Source: JBBRHQ01 sp963815645 (lineage in GTDB: Bacteria > Actinomycetota > Thermoleophilia > Solirubrobacterales > 70-9). Taken from it: a stretch of DNA of 64,000 bases. The DNA is taken from contig CAWFHL010000001.1 in NCBI GenBank assembly GCA_963815645.1, positions 248,001 to 312,000 of the forward strand, given 5' to 3'. This document shows, piece after piece, positions 24,701 to 31,898 of the stretch (position 1 is the stretch's first letter; the number at the start of each line of letters is the position of its first letter). Below the pieces are notes generated by a model. The model was not told the DNA's origin, ran no database searches, and saw only the letters and a list, made by a program, of their open reading frames with translations. Both the position numbers and the translations under genes were made by a program.

Positions 24701-25365
24701 GCCCGCAGCGCCTCGGCGGTGTTCCCCGCCCCGACCAGGGCCCGCATCAGCAGTAAGTAGCCAGACTCCCTGAAGGGGGCCTCTCGGATCAGCGCCCGCG
24801 CCGCCCGCTCGGCGCCGGCCAGCTCGGAGCCCCCGAGACCGATCCCGGCCCTTGCAATGATCTCCCTGGTGCGCAGGTTCATCTCCTCGAGCTCGCGTCG
24901 TGCTTCGTCTACCCACGGAGCGTCGAACCCGGCGAGGAACGGACGGCCGGAGATGTTGAGCGCGATGTGGGCATGAACCCAAGCGTCCTTCCAGTCGGCG
25001 GACCTGACCGCCGATCCGGCGGCGACGATCGCCCGCTCGGCCGCCTCGATGTCTATCCAGGTGTTCTCGGGCAGGTTCAGCTCGACCGCATCGCGGCCGA
25101 CTAGGGCGCCGGGTCCGAGAGCGCTGCGCAGGCGCGAGAGCTGCGTGCGCAGCGCCGCCGCCGGGTCGGTGGGAGGGGAGCCTGGCCAGATCGCCGCGAT
25201 CAGCTCGTCGCGACTTACCGGCCGGCCCCGGTTTATGACCAGGTATGCGAGCAGGATGCGTCCCTGCCGGCCGCGCAGAGCGGGCGTCACGTGCCGGCCT
25301 TCGACGTCGGCCTTCAGGCGACCGCACAGCTGGATGCGGGTCGCCCCGGGATCCGTGGGCGGCAT
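21778..25365 (-). CDS. SARP/AfsR-like transcriptional regulator with BTAD, AAA ATPase and TPR-like domains
   Basis: A 1195-residue regulator. The N-terminal winged helix of the SARP/OmpR type (about 10-100) has GRQGRILLAYLVINRGRPVSRDELIAAIWP. A bacterial transcriptional activator domain follows (about 110-255: WVDEARRELEEMNLRTREI, ALRAYDELRNLLAEELG). Next is a signalling ATPase with PFVGRTAELERL, Walker A GGDPGVGKTRLA and Walker B LMLVLDDVHWADPGSL, and a long helical-repeat C-terminus. Such proteins activate secondary-metabolite or envelope operons from direct repeats with an 11-bp period, and one such pair lies just upstream. ATG at 25365 gives the family N-terminus. Divergent from an exopolysaccharide-type operon, its most likely target. 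Confidence 0.88.
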   Translation of the reverse strand: MPPTDPGATRIQLCGRLKADVEGRHVTPALRGRQGRILLAYLVINRGRPVSRDELIAAIWPGSPPTDPAAALRTQLSRLRSALGPGALVGRDAVELNLPENTWIDIEAAERAIVAAGSAVRSADWKDAWVHAHIALNISGRPFLAGFDAPWVDEARRELEEMNLRTREIIARAGIGLGGSELAGAERAARALIREAPFRESGYLLLMRALVGAGNTAEALRAYDELRNLLAEELGSAPGAEAQTLHRKLLGGSVGEELEAESGAETPGTDPAVPGGEGQAELPLPTWLVPRRRSPFVGRTAELERLAGLWSETRDEGARNIVFLGGDPGVGKTRLATEFAARVHEEGGGVLYGRADEQASALFGPFVEALRHWVLNSPAEELEQDLGPHAGVLTRLIPEITVRVANAQPPESEPGRERLFEAVNGCLAALTAHRPLMLVLDDVHWADPGSLMMLRQIARSPHRTALMVLAAYRETEPSQDLAETLADLGREGLFERQHLSGLGVDDVREMIASIRSDAREPMIDAQAIQAETGGNPFLVEALVNHIASAGEGRAIGRRAGAIYATGVPELVREAVGHRIGELDEAAANVLEVASVIGSEFGSDLVTEVSKMPGEDVIASLETAVAAGLLADVPGTLDRYAFSHALFRQAVYAGVPRVRRAGLHRRLAEILERQHASDPRHVAELARHYAGAGPAVAAKALEYGVRAGAGALGSLSFEMAIEHYSEALTALDASGADDPKLRLELLLALGEAEWRGGEVEPSRESFASASRIARSIGDAEALARAALGFCGFGSEPGGRRADAEELLKNALDASPTATMLRVRLGLRLAQIARAEGEPDRAARLSAEALELAEQGGDPDTLALALIGRWSAEAGADGLEPRLAISARLRSSISELHDPDVVVQARFLLVLAALRSADFAELDVAIAEHARIAERMKLSAGRLHSRALMTTRSLMEGQFADAERLTAEVLELGAWAEVPDALEYTSFELAVLRWEQGRIEETEDLLRDLIGRRGQGPVWRAFLALLLSETGRTADAREEIDAAGAAEGERDAPAAAAIAAIAAATLGDRERSAKLHRELLPFAQCIVVGGSGAAYLGPTSHHLGVLAAIAGRNDEAIERLTEAVAINQRAGALPWLARSRFELAKALAERAAEGDSDRAGALLADASRTAEELGMASLLHRIGGDCGPLGLSASQPA

Positions 25366-25369
25366 CGAT

Positions 25370-25387
25370 GGAAACGATTTGGAAACG
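25370..25387. promoter_or_regulatory. SARP-type direct repeats (11-bp period)
   Basis: GGAAACG occurs at 25370-25376 and again at 25381-25387, exactly 11 bases apart; a weaker copy (CAAGACG) sits a further 11 bases on at 25392-25398. Heptamer repeats on one face of the helix are the operator form known for SARP regulators. They lie between the SARP gene (start 25365, minus) and the DUF1059 gene (start 25433, plus). Confidence 0.5.
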
Positions 25388-25432
25388 CTGTCAAGACGGG
25401 ATGACAACACGCTTCCACCAAGATCGGCCACA

Positions 25433-25633
25433 ATGAACAGCAGCTTGACCCTCGACACTCAAGGGCCGGAGTTGATTCTCCGATGTGAATGCGGAGCAAT
25501 CGTGATCGCATACGGAGAAGACCGTCTGGTCGAGCTGGCACGTCTCCATTTCGCCGAGTTCCACCCGGACCTCGGCGCGGAGATGCCGGCAGACCTGATT
25601 CTGGCCATGGCAGAGGAAAAGGAGAGACGATGA
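25433..25633 (+). CDS. DUF1059-like small protein
   Basis: A 66-residue cytosolic protein: ELILRCECGAIVIAYGEDRLVELARLHFAEFHPDLG, then ADLILAMAEEKERR. The CxCG start, the ED-x-LV-x-x-AR-x-H-x-x-E-x-HP core and the C-terminal helix fit the DUF1059 family, which has no assigned function. The ATG sits 46 bases past the direct repeats and the stop overlaps the next start as ATGA, so it leads an operon with the LPFTG protein and the sugar transferase. Confidence 0.7.
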   Translation: MNSSLTLDTQGPELILRCECGAIVIAYGEDRLVELARLHFAEFHPDLGAEMPADLILAMAEEKERR

Positions 25634-25947
25634 AGAAGCGAACCGGTCTGCGCATGGCGATGTTGACTGTGGCGGTCTCCGCCGTGCTCGCGCTGCCCGC
25701 GCAGGCCATTGCAAGTGACAATTGCTCCACCACCGACCCGACCGCCTCGCAGTACTGCCCGCCGACCAAGGTGATCGGCAACGGCAGTGCCTCGGGCTCG
25801 GCGAGCGTGCAGGGGACGAGCAGCTCAAGCTCGCTGCCCTTCACCGGCCTCGATGTGATCTCCCTGTTGGCGATTGCCGCGGCTCTCACCGGCGCGGGCC
25901 TGGTGCTGCGCCGCCTGACGATCGGCGGAGGCGAGCGCAGCTCGTGA
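25630..25947 (+). CDS. Small secreted protein with LPXTG-type anchor
   Basis: A 105-residue protein with a signal peptide (KKRTGLRMAMLTVAVSAVLALPAQAIA), a short serine-rich mature part containing two cysteines (about 33 and 44), the sorting signal LPFTG (about 70-74), a hydrophobic segment (VISLLAIAAALTGAGLVL) and a basic tail RRLTIGGGERSS. This order fits sortase anchoring to the wall, although such short pseudo-LPXTG proteins are common in actinobacteria and may simply stay in the membrane. No sortase is in the window. Overlaps both neighbours by four bases (ATGA, GTGA). Confidence 0.72.
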   Translation: MKKRTGLRMAMLTVAVSAVLALPAQAIASDNCSTTDPTASQYCPPTKVIGNGSASGSASVQGTSSSSSLPFTGLDVISLLAIAAALTGAGLVLRRLTIGGGERSS

Positions 25948-27399
25948 GCAAGGCGGGCGAGACAGCGGCCCCGTACCTGACGGCGTTGCGTGCGCAGCGC
26001 CTCTTGGGCGCGGCCGCATTCCGTCTCGCCCCGGCTGCCGTGGCTGGCTTGGTTGCAGGTAACCACCTGCACAGCGTCGGCCACGGCATCCTGGTCTTCG
26101 TCGCGGTCGTGCTCGCCAGCTTGGCGCTCGACCGCGACAGCTACCCGATTCACCTGATGCCGCTCGCGGGAGGCCTTCTGCGAGCCTTCGTTCCCGTCCT
26201 CGGAGCCGGCATCGCGCTGGCGACCTTCGCCCTCGCCGGGCAGCCGGAGCCGGCCTCGGCGATGATCGCGGCCGTGATCAGCGCCTGGGCCGTGATGGCC
26301 TTCGCCGGCTGGAGCAAGATCCGCTTCGAGTCCTCCAGGCAGGTCCGCGTCGCGGTGATCGGCTCAGCAGGGCTGGCCCGCGGCCTCCACGAGGAGCTGC
26401 GAAGCGCCGGCATCCGCGCCTACTCGGTCGTCGGCTGGATCGCCGGCGACGCTCCGACCACCGAGCCCGGGGGTCATGGGCCTCGCCGGCTCGGCTCTCT
26501 GGGGCAGGTCCGCGACGTCGTCTCCATGCATTCGATCGACCTTCTCGTGCACGCCGAGCGTGCAGGCGTCCGGGGACGAGCCCCGGCACTCCCGCCTCGA
26601 GGTCTTCGAGCGGGTCGCCGCCAGCTGCCTCGACCTTCCGGTGCGGCTGATCGAGGCGAGCCAGCTGTACGAGCAGCTGCTCGGCCATGTCCCGCTCGGC
26701 CAGTCCAACTCGGCCTGGTTCCAGTACCTGCTGCACCCGCGCTACCGCCCCGGCCTGCCGGGCTCGAAGCGGACTTTCGACGTAATCGTCGGCAGCCTGA
26801 TGCTGGTTCTGCTTGCCCCGGTCATCGCGGTCCTGGCCCTGCTGGTGAAGCTCACCGACGGCGGCCCGGTCTTCTACCGCCAGCGCCGCATGGGCGAGAG
26901 CGGCGAGGACTACGAGATGATCAAGCTTCGTTCGATGCGGGTTGCCGCCGAAGACCGCGGAGCCCGCTGGGCCCAGGCAGATGATGATCGCGTCACCGCG
27001 GTCGGCCGCGCCATGCGACGCACCCACCTCGACGAGGTCCCCCAGCTCTGGAACGTGATCCGCGGAGAGATGACGATCGTCGGCCCGCGGCCAGAGCGCC
27101 CCGAGCTGATCGCCGAGCTCGAGCGCAGCCTTCCCTACTACGACCGTCGCCACCTGGTCAAGCCGGGGATCGCCGGCTGGGCCCAGGCCCGTTGCGGTTA
27201 TGGCGGCTCGGAGGAGGGAACCGGCTGGAAGCTCTGCCACGACCTCTTCTACCTGAAGCACCGCTCGGTCTATTTCGACCTGCTGATCCTGATCGAGAAC
27301 GTCAGGGTCTCACTGCAGAGCGGTGTCCAGTTCAACGTCCGCGCGCCGCAGGAGCAGTTCATCCTCGGCCACGCGGCTTCGGAGTCACGCGCAACGTAG
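25944..27399 (+). CDS. Exopolysaccharide polyprenyl glycosylphosphotransferase, one frameshift
   Basis: WbaP/CpsE-type enzyme that transfers a sugar-1-phosphate to undecaprenyl phosphate and so starts a polysaccharide repeat unit. The N-terminal half has several membrane helices and a Rossmann-like VRVAVIGSAGLARGLHEELR. After a one-base shift near 26565 comes the catalytic bacterial sugar transferase domain: GSKRTFDVIVGSLMLVLLAPVIAV, GGPVFYRQRRMGE, MIKLRSMR, RRTHLDEVPQLWNVIRGEMTIVGPRPERPE and VKPGIAGWAQ. About 485 residues. GTG at 25944 overlaps the previous stop. The frameshift is probably an error because both halves are intact. Confidence 0.85.
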
Positions 27400-27417
27400 C
27401 CAGGGGTTGTTCCGGCG

Positions 27418-27469
27418 CCCCCGGCAGCAGGGGCCGGGGGATCTGCCGGTGCCCGGATTCCGGCACCGG
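27418..27469. terminator. Tandem GC-rich hairpins between convergent genes
   Basis: A first stem pairs CCCCCGGC with GCCGGGGG around a short loop. A second pairs CCGGTGC-CGG (27446-27456) with CCG-GCACCGG (27460-27469) around a three-base loop, with one bulged base. They lie between the end of the sugar transferase and the end of the minus-strand importer operon, and are a plausible bidirectional terminator region without T-runs. Confidence 0.45.
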
Positions 27470-27482
27470 ACGGCTGCGGCGC

Positions 27483-27638
27483 TCAGTCTCGCGGCCGGAT
27501 GAACCAGGCCGCCCCGAGCGTGAACAGCAGCATCAGGAGACCGGCCTCGGCGATCCCGGCGATGAAGAAGGCGGCCCCGAGAGCCCCCAGCGGCAGCGGG
27601 ATCAGCACGATGTCGCGGATCAGGCTTCCAAGTCGCAT
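27483..27638 (-). CDS. Small membrane protein downstream of the ABC importer
   Basis: A 51-residue protein starting RLGSLIRDIVLIPLPLG with two hydrophobic stretches (ALGAAFFIAGIAEAG and LLMLLFTLGAAWFI) and the basic end RPRD. It begins 12 bases after the ATPase stop on the same strand, so it is probably the last gene of the importer operon. Function unknown. Confidence 0.55.
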   Translation of the reverse strand: MRLGSLIRDIVLIPLPLGALGAAFFIAGIAEAGLLMLLFTLGAAWFIRPRD

Positions 27639-27650
27639 CGTGATCGGCGC

Positions 27651-29401
27651 TCAGAGCACCTTGCTGAGGAAGTCCTTGGTCCGCGCGTGCTGCGGGTTGG
27701 CGATCACCTCGGCCGGATCGCCCGACTCGACCACGACCCCGGCGTCCATGAAGACCAGGGTGTCCCCGACCTCGCGAGCGAAGCCGATCTCGTGGGTGAC
27801 GACGACCATCGTCATCCCTGCGCTCCGCCAGCCGGCGCATCGCGTCCAGCACCTCACCGACCAGCTCCGGGTCCAGCGCCGAGGTGGGCTCGTCGAACAG
27901 CATCAGCTTCGGGTCCATCGCCAGCGCCCGGGCGATCGCGACCCGCTGTTGCTGGCCTCCGGAGAGCTGCGCCGGGTAGGCGTCGACCTTGTCCTCGAGG
28001 CCGACGCTGGCCAGCAGCTCCTTCGCCTTCTGCGCGGCCTCGCTTCCTCGCCACGCCCTTGACCAGTACCGGCGCCTCGCAGACGTTGTCCAGCGCGGTC
28101 ATGTGGGGGAAGAGGTTGAAGCGCTGGAAGACCATCCCGATCTGGGCGCGCTCGGAGCAGACGGCGTTGTCGCGGAGCTCATGGAGCTTGTCCCCCCGCT
28201 GCTCGTAGCCGACCAGCTGCCCATCGACGAAGAGGCGGCCGGCGTTGATCTTCTCCAGGTGGTTGATGCAGCGCAGGAAGGTCGACTTGCCCGAACCGGA
28301 GGGGCCGAGCAGGCACATCACGTCGCCCGGCTGCACCGTCAGCGAGATCCCCTTCAGCACCTCGAGCGCCCCGAAACGCTTGTGGACCGCCTCGGCCTTC
28401 AGCATCGGCTCAGCCATGCGGACGACTCCCGGTGGGATCTCGGAGTCCGGGTCGGATGCCGGCCGCGGCTCGACCTTCGCGTGCCCGAAGCTGAACAGGT
28501 TCCGGCGTAACCGCTGTAGCGGCGTCGGCGCCTGCTCGCGGGTCCCGCCCCGGCCGTAGTAGCGCTCGATGTAGTACTGGCCCACGGTGAGGATGCTGGT
28601 CATCGCCAGGTACCAAATGCTGGCCACGATCAGAAGCGGTATCTGCTGGAAGTTGACCGAGTAGATCAGGGTCGCCGAGTAGAGCAGGTCGGAGACGGCG
28701 ATGAAGGAGACCAGCGCAGTGTTCTTGAGCATCGAGATCGTCTCGTTGCCGGTCGGCGGGATGATCACCCGCATCGCCTGCGGAAGGACGATCCGCCGCA
28801 TCGTCTGCATCCGAGACATCCCGAGCGCCTGCGCGGCCTCGGTCTGGCCTTCCTCGACCGAGATGATCCCAGCCCGGACGATCTCCGCCATGTAGGCGCC
28901 TTCATTGAGGCCGAGGGCCAGAATCGCGGCGACAAAGGGGGTGATCAGGTCGTTGGCGCTGCCCGAGACGAACACCGGCCCGCCGAAGGGGATCCCCAGC
29001 GAGATAGTCGGGTAGAGCGCCGAGATGAAGTTCCAGAAGAGGATCTGCACCAGCAACGGCGTGCCGCGGAAGATCCAGATGTAGACCCAGCTTCCCCCGC
29101 TCACCAAAGGGTTCGGCGAAATCCGCAACACCGCCAGGATCGTGCCCAGGATGATCCCGATCACCATCGAGATCACCGTCAGCTCGATCGTCAGCACCAC
29201 GCCGTCGGTGATCCGGCCGTCGAACAGGTAGTCGCCGACGACGCTCCAGCCGAAGCGCGGATTGGTCGCTACGGAATGGATGATGATGACGCCGAGCAGG
29301 GCGACGATCCCGGCCGTCACCCAGCGGCCCGGGTGCCGGACAGGGACGGCCGTGATTTCCTCCGGCCGCCCCGCGTCCGACGCCTGGGCCGTCGATTCCA
29401 T
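27651..29401 (-). CDS. Amino-acid ABC transporter permease-ATPase fusion, two frameshifts
   Basis: One reading frame joins a HisM/GlnP-type permease (about 20-290; five or six membrane helices, EAA loop in GLNEGAYMAEIVRAGIISVEEGQTEAAQALGMS) to a GlnQ-type ATPase (from about 330; Walker A GPSGSGKST, Q-loop VFQRFNLFPHM). Near 28055 and again near 27825 the frame shifts. The intervening parts (SGGQQQRVAIARALAMDPKLMLFDEPTSALDPE, then MVVVTHEIGFAREVG and the stop) complete the ATPase in order. Permease-ATPase fusions are a known actinobacterial form. The substrate is a polar amino acid; cyst(e)ine is suggested by context only. Confidence 0.82.
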
Positions 29402-29436
29402 CGCTCAGGCTCTCCCCGGGCCTGATCCGCTCAGGG

Positions 29437-30354
29437 CTAGCTGATCGCTCCGTTGATCTGCGGGTTGTCGAGCGCGCCCTTCTCGATCCCGTATTTCTTC
29501 AGGATCTTCTCGTAGGTGCCGTTGGCGATGATCGCCTTGAGGGCCGCTTGGATCGGCTTGGTCAGGCCGCTCCCCTTCGCCATCGCGATCCCGTAGGGGG
29601 CGGTGTTGTAGACGTTGCCGGTCACCTTGAACTGCCCGTTGGACTGCTCGACGATGTACTCGGCGACCGGGGAGTCGGCCATGCCGATCTCCGCCCGGCC
29701 GCTCGATATCGCCAGGTTGGCGCCGTTCTGGTCGGGGAAGACCTGGACGTCGACGCCCGGCTTGCTCGCCGCCTTGCACTTCTTGTCCTGCGCGGTGGCG
29801 TCGATCTGCTGGGTGGTGCCCTTCTCGGCCGCGATGCTGTGGCCGCAGAGATCGCTCAGCCCGCTGACCGAAACGCCGCCGTCGGCCTTCGTATAGAAGC
29901 CGGTGCCGGCGGTCAGGTAGGTGACGAAGTCGACCACCTGCTGGCGCTCCTTCGTGTCGGTGAAGGCCGACATCCCGAGGTCATACTTGTCCGAGCTCAA
30001 TCCGGGCAGGATGCTGTCGAAGTTGGCGTTGACGAAGTTGACCTTGACGCCCATCACATCGCCCAGCGCCTTGCCGATGTCGGGATCGGCTCCGACGATC
30101 GTCGAGCCGTCCGAGGCGAAGGACTCCATCGGCGGGTAGCTGGCATCGGTGCCGACCGTGATCGAGCCGTTCTTGTACTTCGACGGGACCAGGGCGACGA
30201 CCTTTGGATCCGCCTTGTTGGTCGGGATGCTCGCCGAGCTCGTCGCAGACGAGGTCGTATCAGAGCTGCTGCCGCAGCCGGCCGCGACCAGCGCGACGAG
30301 GGCCAAGAAGATTGCCGCCAGCGGGACGGCCCACAGCCGGGACTTTTGCCTCAC
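29437..30354 (-). CDS. Amino-acid ABC transporter substrate-binding lipoprotein
   Basis: A 305-residue family 3 (PBPb) binding protein. The signal peptide ends in the lipobox LVAAGC (Cys27), followed by a Ser/Thr linker and the two-lobed domain: SITVGTDASYPPMESF, VGADPDIGKALGDVMGVKVNFVNANFDSILPGLSSDKYDLGMSAFTDTKERQQVVDFVTY, IAAEKGTTQQ, ISSGRAEIGMADSPVAEYIV and TYEKILKKYGI. The ligand-gripping Arg and Asp positions look normal. GTG start with GGAGGAATCC before it. First gene of the importer operon; its promoter region (TAGATT at 30391-30396, minus) is shared with the divergent cysM. Confidence 0.9.
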   Translation of the reverse strand: MRQKSRLWAVPLAAIFLALVALVAAGCGSSSDTTSSATSSASIPTNKADPKVVALVPSKYKNGSITVGTDASYPPMESFASDGSTIVGADPDIGKALGDVMGVKVNFVNANFDSILPGLSSDKYDLGMSAFTDTKERQQVVDFVTYLTAGTGFYTKADGGVSVSGLSDLCGHSIAAEKGTTQQIDATAQDKKCKAASKPGVDVQVFPDQNGANLAISSGRAEIGMADSPVAEYIVEQSNGQFKVTGNVYNTAPYGIAMAKGSGLTKPIQAALKAIIANGTYEKILKKYGIEKGALDNPQINGAIS

Positions 30355-30390
30355 GGGATTCCTCCGATCCAGGATTGACTGGGTGTTACG

Positions 30391-30396
30391 AATCTA
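30391..30396 (-). promoter_or_regulatory. Putative -10 element for the importer operon
   Basis: TAGATT on the minus strand, about 36 bases before the GTG at 30354, which leaves room for the Shine-Dalgarno GGAGG. The 28-base sulfur element begins about 30 bases upstream of it. Confidence 0.4.
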
Positions 30397-30427
30397 TCGC
30401 GTCAGGCGGGACCCGGGGCGAACCTAG

Positions 30428-30455
30428 GTACTACACTTTTTGAAGTAGAGTCCTG
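30428..30455 (+). promoter_or_regulatory. Putative operator/promoter element, copy 2 (sulfur genes)
   Basis: Core ACTT-N4-AAGT flanked by GTACTAC on the left and AGAGTCCTG on the right, 22 of 28 positions identical to 20204-20231. It ends 35 bases before the cysM ATG. TAGAGT (30446-30451) is a likely -10. The leader after it also resembles that of copy 1 (ACCCGAA, then a GAGACG just before the start). Confidence 0.6.
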
Positions 30456-30490
30456 CAAGGCGAACCCGAAAGCCCCTAAGGGACGAGACG

Positions 30491-31456
30491 ATGCTTCAAG
30501 ACGAACTCCTCAACAGGCCTTGCGGCGGGCGCTTCGGCGACATCGTCGAGTCAATCGGGCACACGCCGCTGGTAGAGATGCAGCGCCTCTCGCCGAAGCC
30601 GGGAGTGCGGATCTACGCCAAGCTCGAGGGCCGCAACCCGACCGGCTCGGTCAAGGACCGGGTCGCCCGGGCGATGATCGACGCCGCCGAGGAGATGGGC
30701 GCGATCGAACCGGGGCAGACGATCCTCGAGCCCACCTCCGGCAACACCGGGATCTCGCTGGCGATGATCTGTCGCCGCAAGGGCTATCCGCTGAAGGTGG
30801 TGATGCCCGACAACGTCACCGAGGAGCGCACCCAGCTGCTGCGCATGTACGGAGCGGAGATCGTCTACTCCGAGGGAGCGAAGGGCTCCAACGGAGCAGT
30901 CGAGATGGCCTTGGAGATGTCGGCCGACCCCCGTTACTACATGCCCTACCAGTACGGAAACGAGGCCAACCCGCGCGCCCACTACGAGGGCACCGCGGTC
31001 GAGATTCTCGAGGAGCTCGACGAGGTGGCAGCCTTCGTCGCGGGGCTGGGCACGGGAGGCACCCTGATGGGCAACGGCCGGCGGCTGAAGGAGGAGGACC
31101 CGGAGACGCTGATCGTCGCCGCCGAGCCGATGCAGGGCGAGCTGGTCCAGGGTCTGCGCTCGCTCGAGGACGGCTTCATCCCACCGATCATCGATCTCTC
31201 CATCCTCGACCGCAAGATCATGGTCTCCAACCACGACGCGATCGTCTGGACCAAGCGCCTGCTGGCTGACGAGGGGATCTTCGCCGGCGTTTCCTCCGGC
31301 GCGATCGCGGCGATCGCCGCCCGCATAGCCGGCGAGCTCGACAGCGGCAACGTCGTCACCCTGATCCCCGATGACGGCTGGAAGTACCTCTCCTCCGGCG
31401 TCTATTCGAAGCCGATCGAGGAGCTGGAGGGGATCGACTCGACTGTTTGGTGGTAG
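30491..31456 (+). CDS. cysM: CysM-type cysteine synthase (probable O-phosphoserine/CysO-dependent)
   Basis: PLP enzyme of the cysteine synthase family, 321 residues. IGHTPLVEMQRLSP, the PLP lysine in RNPTGSVKDR (Lys55), the substrate loop EPTSGNTGISLAM, the phosphate-binding GLGTGGTLMG and the C-terminal PDDGWKYLSSGVY are clear. It closely follows the mycobacterial CysM pattern (LxRLSP, KLExRNPTGS, GNxxNxxxHYxGT, DxGWKYLSxGxY) rather than CysK. Mycobacterial CysM uses O-phosphoserine and thiocarboxylated CysO, and its C-terminal aromatic tail closes the site; here the tail ends VWW. Followed 43 bases later by the mec protease gene. Confidence 0.88.
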   Translation: MLQDELLNRPCGGRFGDIVESIGHTPLVEMQRLSPKPGVRIYAKLEGRNPTGSVKDRVARAMIDAAEEMGAIEPGQTILEPTSGNTGISLAMICRRKGYPLKVVMPDNVTEERTQLLRMYGAEIVYSEGAKGSNGAVEMALEMSADPRYYMPYQYGNEANPRAHYEGTAVEILEELDEVAAFVAGLGTGGTLMGNGRRLKEEDPETLIVAAEPMQGELVQGLRSLEDGFIPPIIDLSILDRKIMVSNHDAIVWTKRLLADEGIFAGVSSGAIAAIAARIAGELDSGNVVTLIPDDGWKYLSSGVYSKPIEELEGIDSTVWW

Positions 31457-31483
31457 GCCGCCGGAGGCCGACTGCGCCGCTGC

Positions 31484-31489
31484 TAGCCT
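31484..31489 (+). promoter_or_regulatory. Putative -10 element before mec
   Basis: TAGCCT ten bases before the ATG at 31500; no Shine-Dalgarno. It may allow mec expression separate from cysM. Confidence 0.38.
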
Positions 31490-31499
31490 CGCCGCCTCG

Positions 31500-31898
31500 A
31501 TGAACTTCAGCCCCGAGCTGATCGACGAGATGGTCGCCCACGCCCGCTCCGAGGCGCCGAATGAGTGCTGCGGGATGGTTGGTGGGCGGGAGGGCGTCCC
31601 GGTCGCGGTCTACCGCGCCGCCAACGCCGAGGCCAGCCCGCTGCGCTACTCGATCGCCCCGGACGAGCAGTTTCGCCTGATGCGCGAGATCGAGGACGCG
31701 GGCGACGAGCTGGTGGCGATCTACCACTCGCACCCCAAGTCGGCCGCCTACCCCTCCCAGACCGACGTCAACCTCTCCGGCTGGCCGGACGCGGTCTATG
31801 TGATCGTCTCGCTCCAAGACTCCGAGAGCCCGGATGTCCGCGGTTTCTGGATCCGCGACGGGGAGATCAGTGATGCCGGGCTCCTGGTCCGCGGCTAG
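31500..31898 (+). CDS. mec: JAMM/MPN+ zinc peptidase (Mec family)
   Basis: A 132-residue JAMM peptidase that hydrolyses bonds at the C-terminus of ubiquitin-like proteins. The full metal motif is present: Glu22 in APNECCG, then His76-Ser-His78, seven residues, Ser86, two residues, Asp89 (HSHPKSAAYPSQTD). In mycobacteria Mec frees cysteine from the CysO-cysteine adduct made by CysM, and the gene order here, cysM then mec, supports that role. It could also trim the CysO precursor (GG-Ala end) or the MoaD-MoaE fusion; both are inferences. Confidence 0.88.
   Translation: MNFSPELIDEMVAHARSEAPNECCGMVGGREGVPVAVYRAANAEASPLRYSIAPDEQFRLMREIEDAGDELVAIYHSHPKSAAYPSQTDVNLSGWPDAVYVIVSLQDSESPDVRGFWIRDGEISDAGLLVRG

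Noticed and set aside
25389..25394. Perfect TTGACA on the minus strand upstream of the SARP gene
   Set aside because: With 17-base spacing the -10 would fall on the start codon and no TANNNT is found there, so it is not a convincing promoter by itself; it may be part of the third weak repeat.
30491..31456. Assignment as CysK (O-acetylserine sulfhydrylase)
   Set aside because: The KLExRNPTGS, HYxGT and DxGWKYLSxGxY patterns fit the mycobacterial CysM group better, and mec lies directly downstream.
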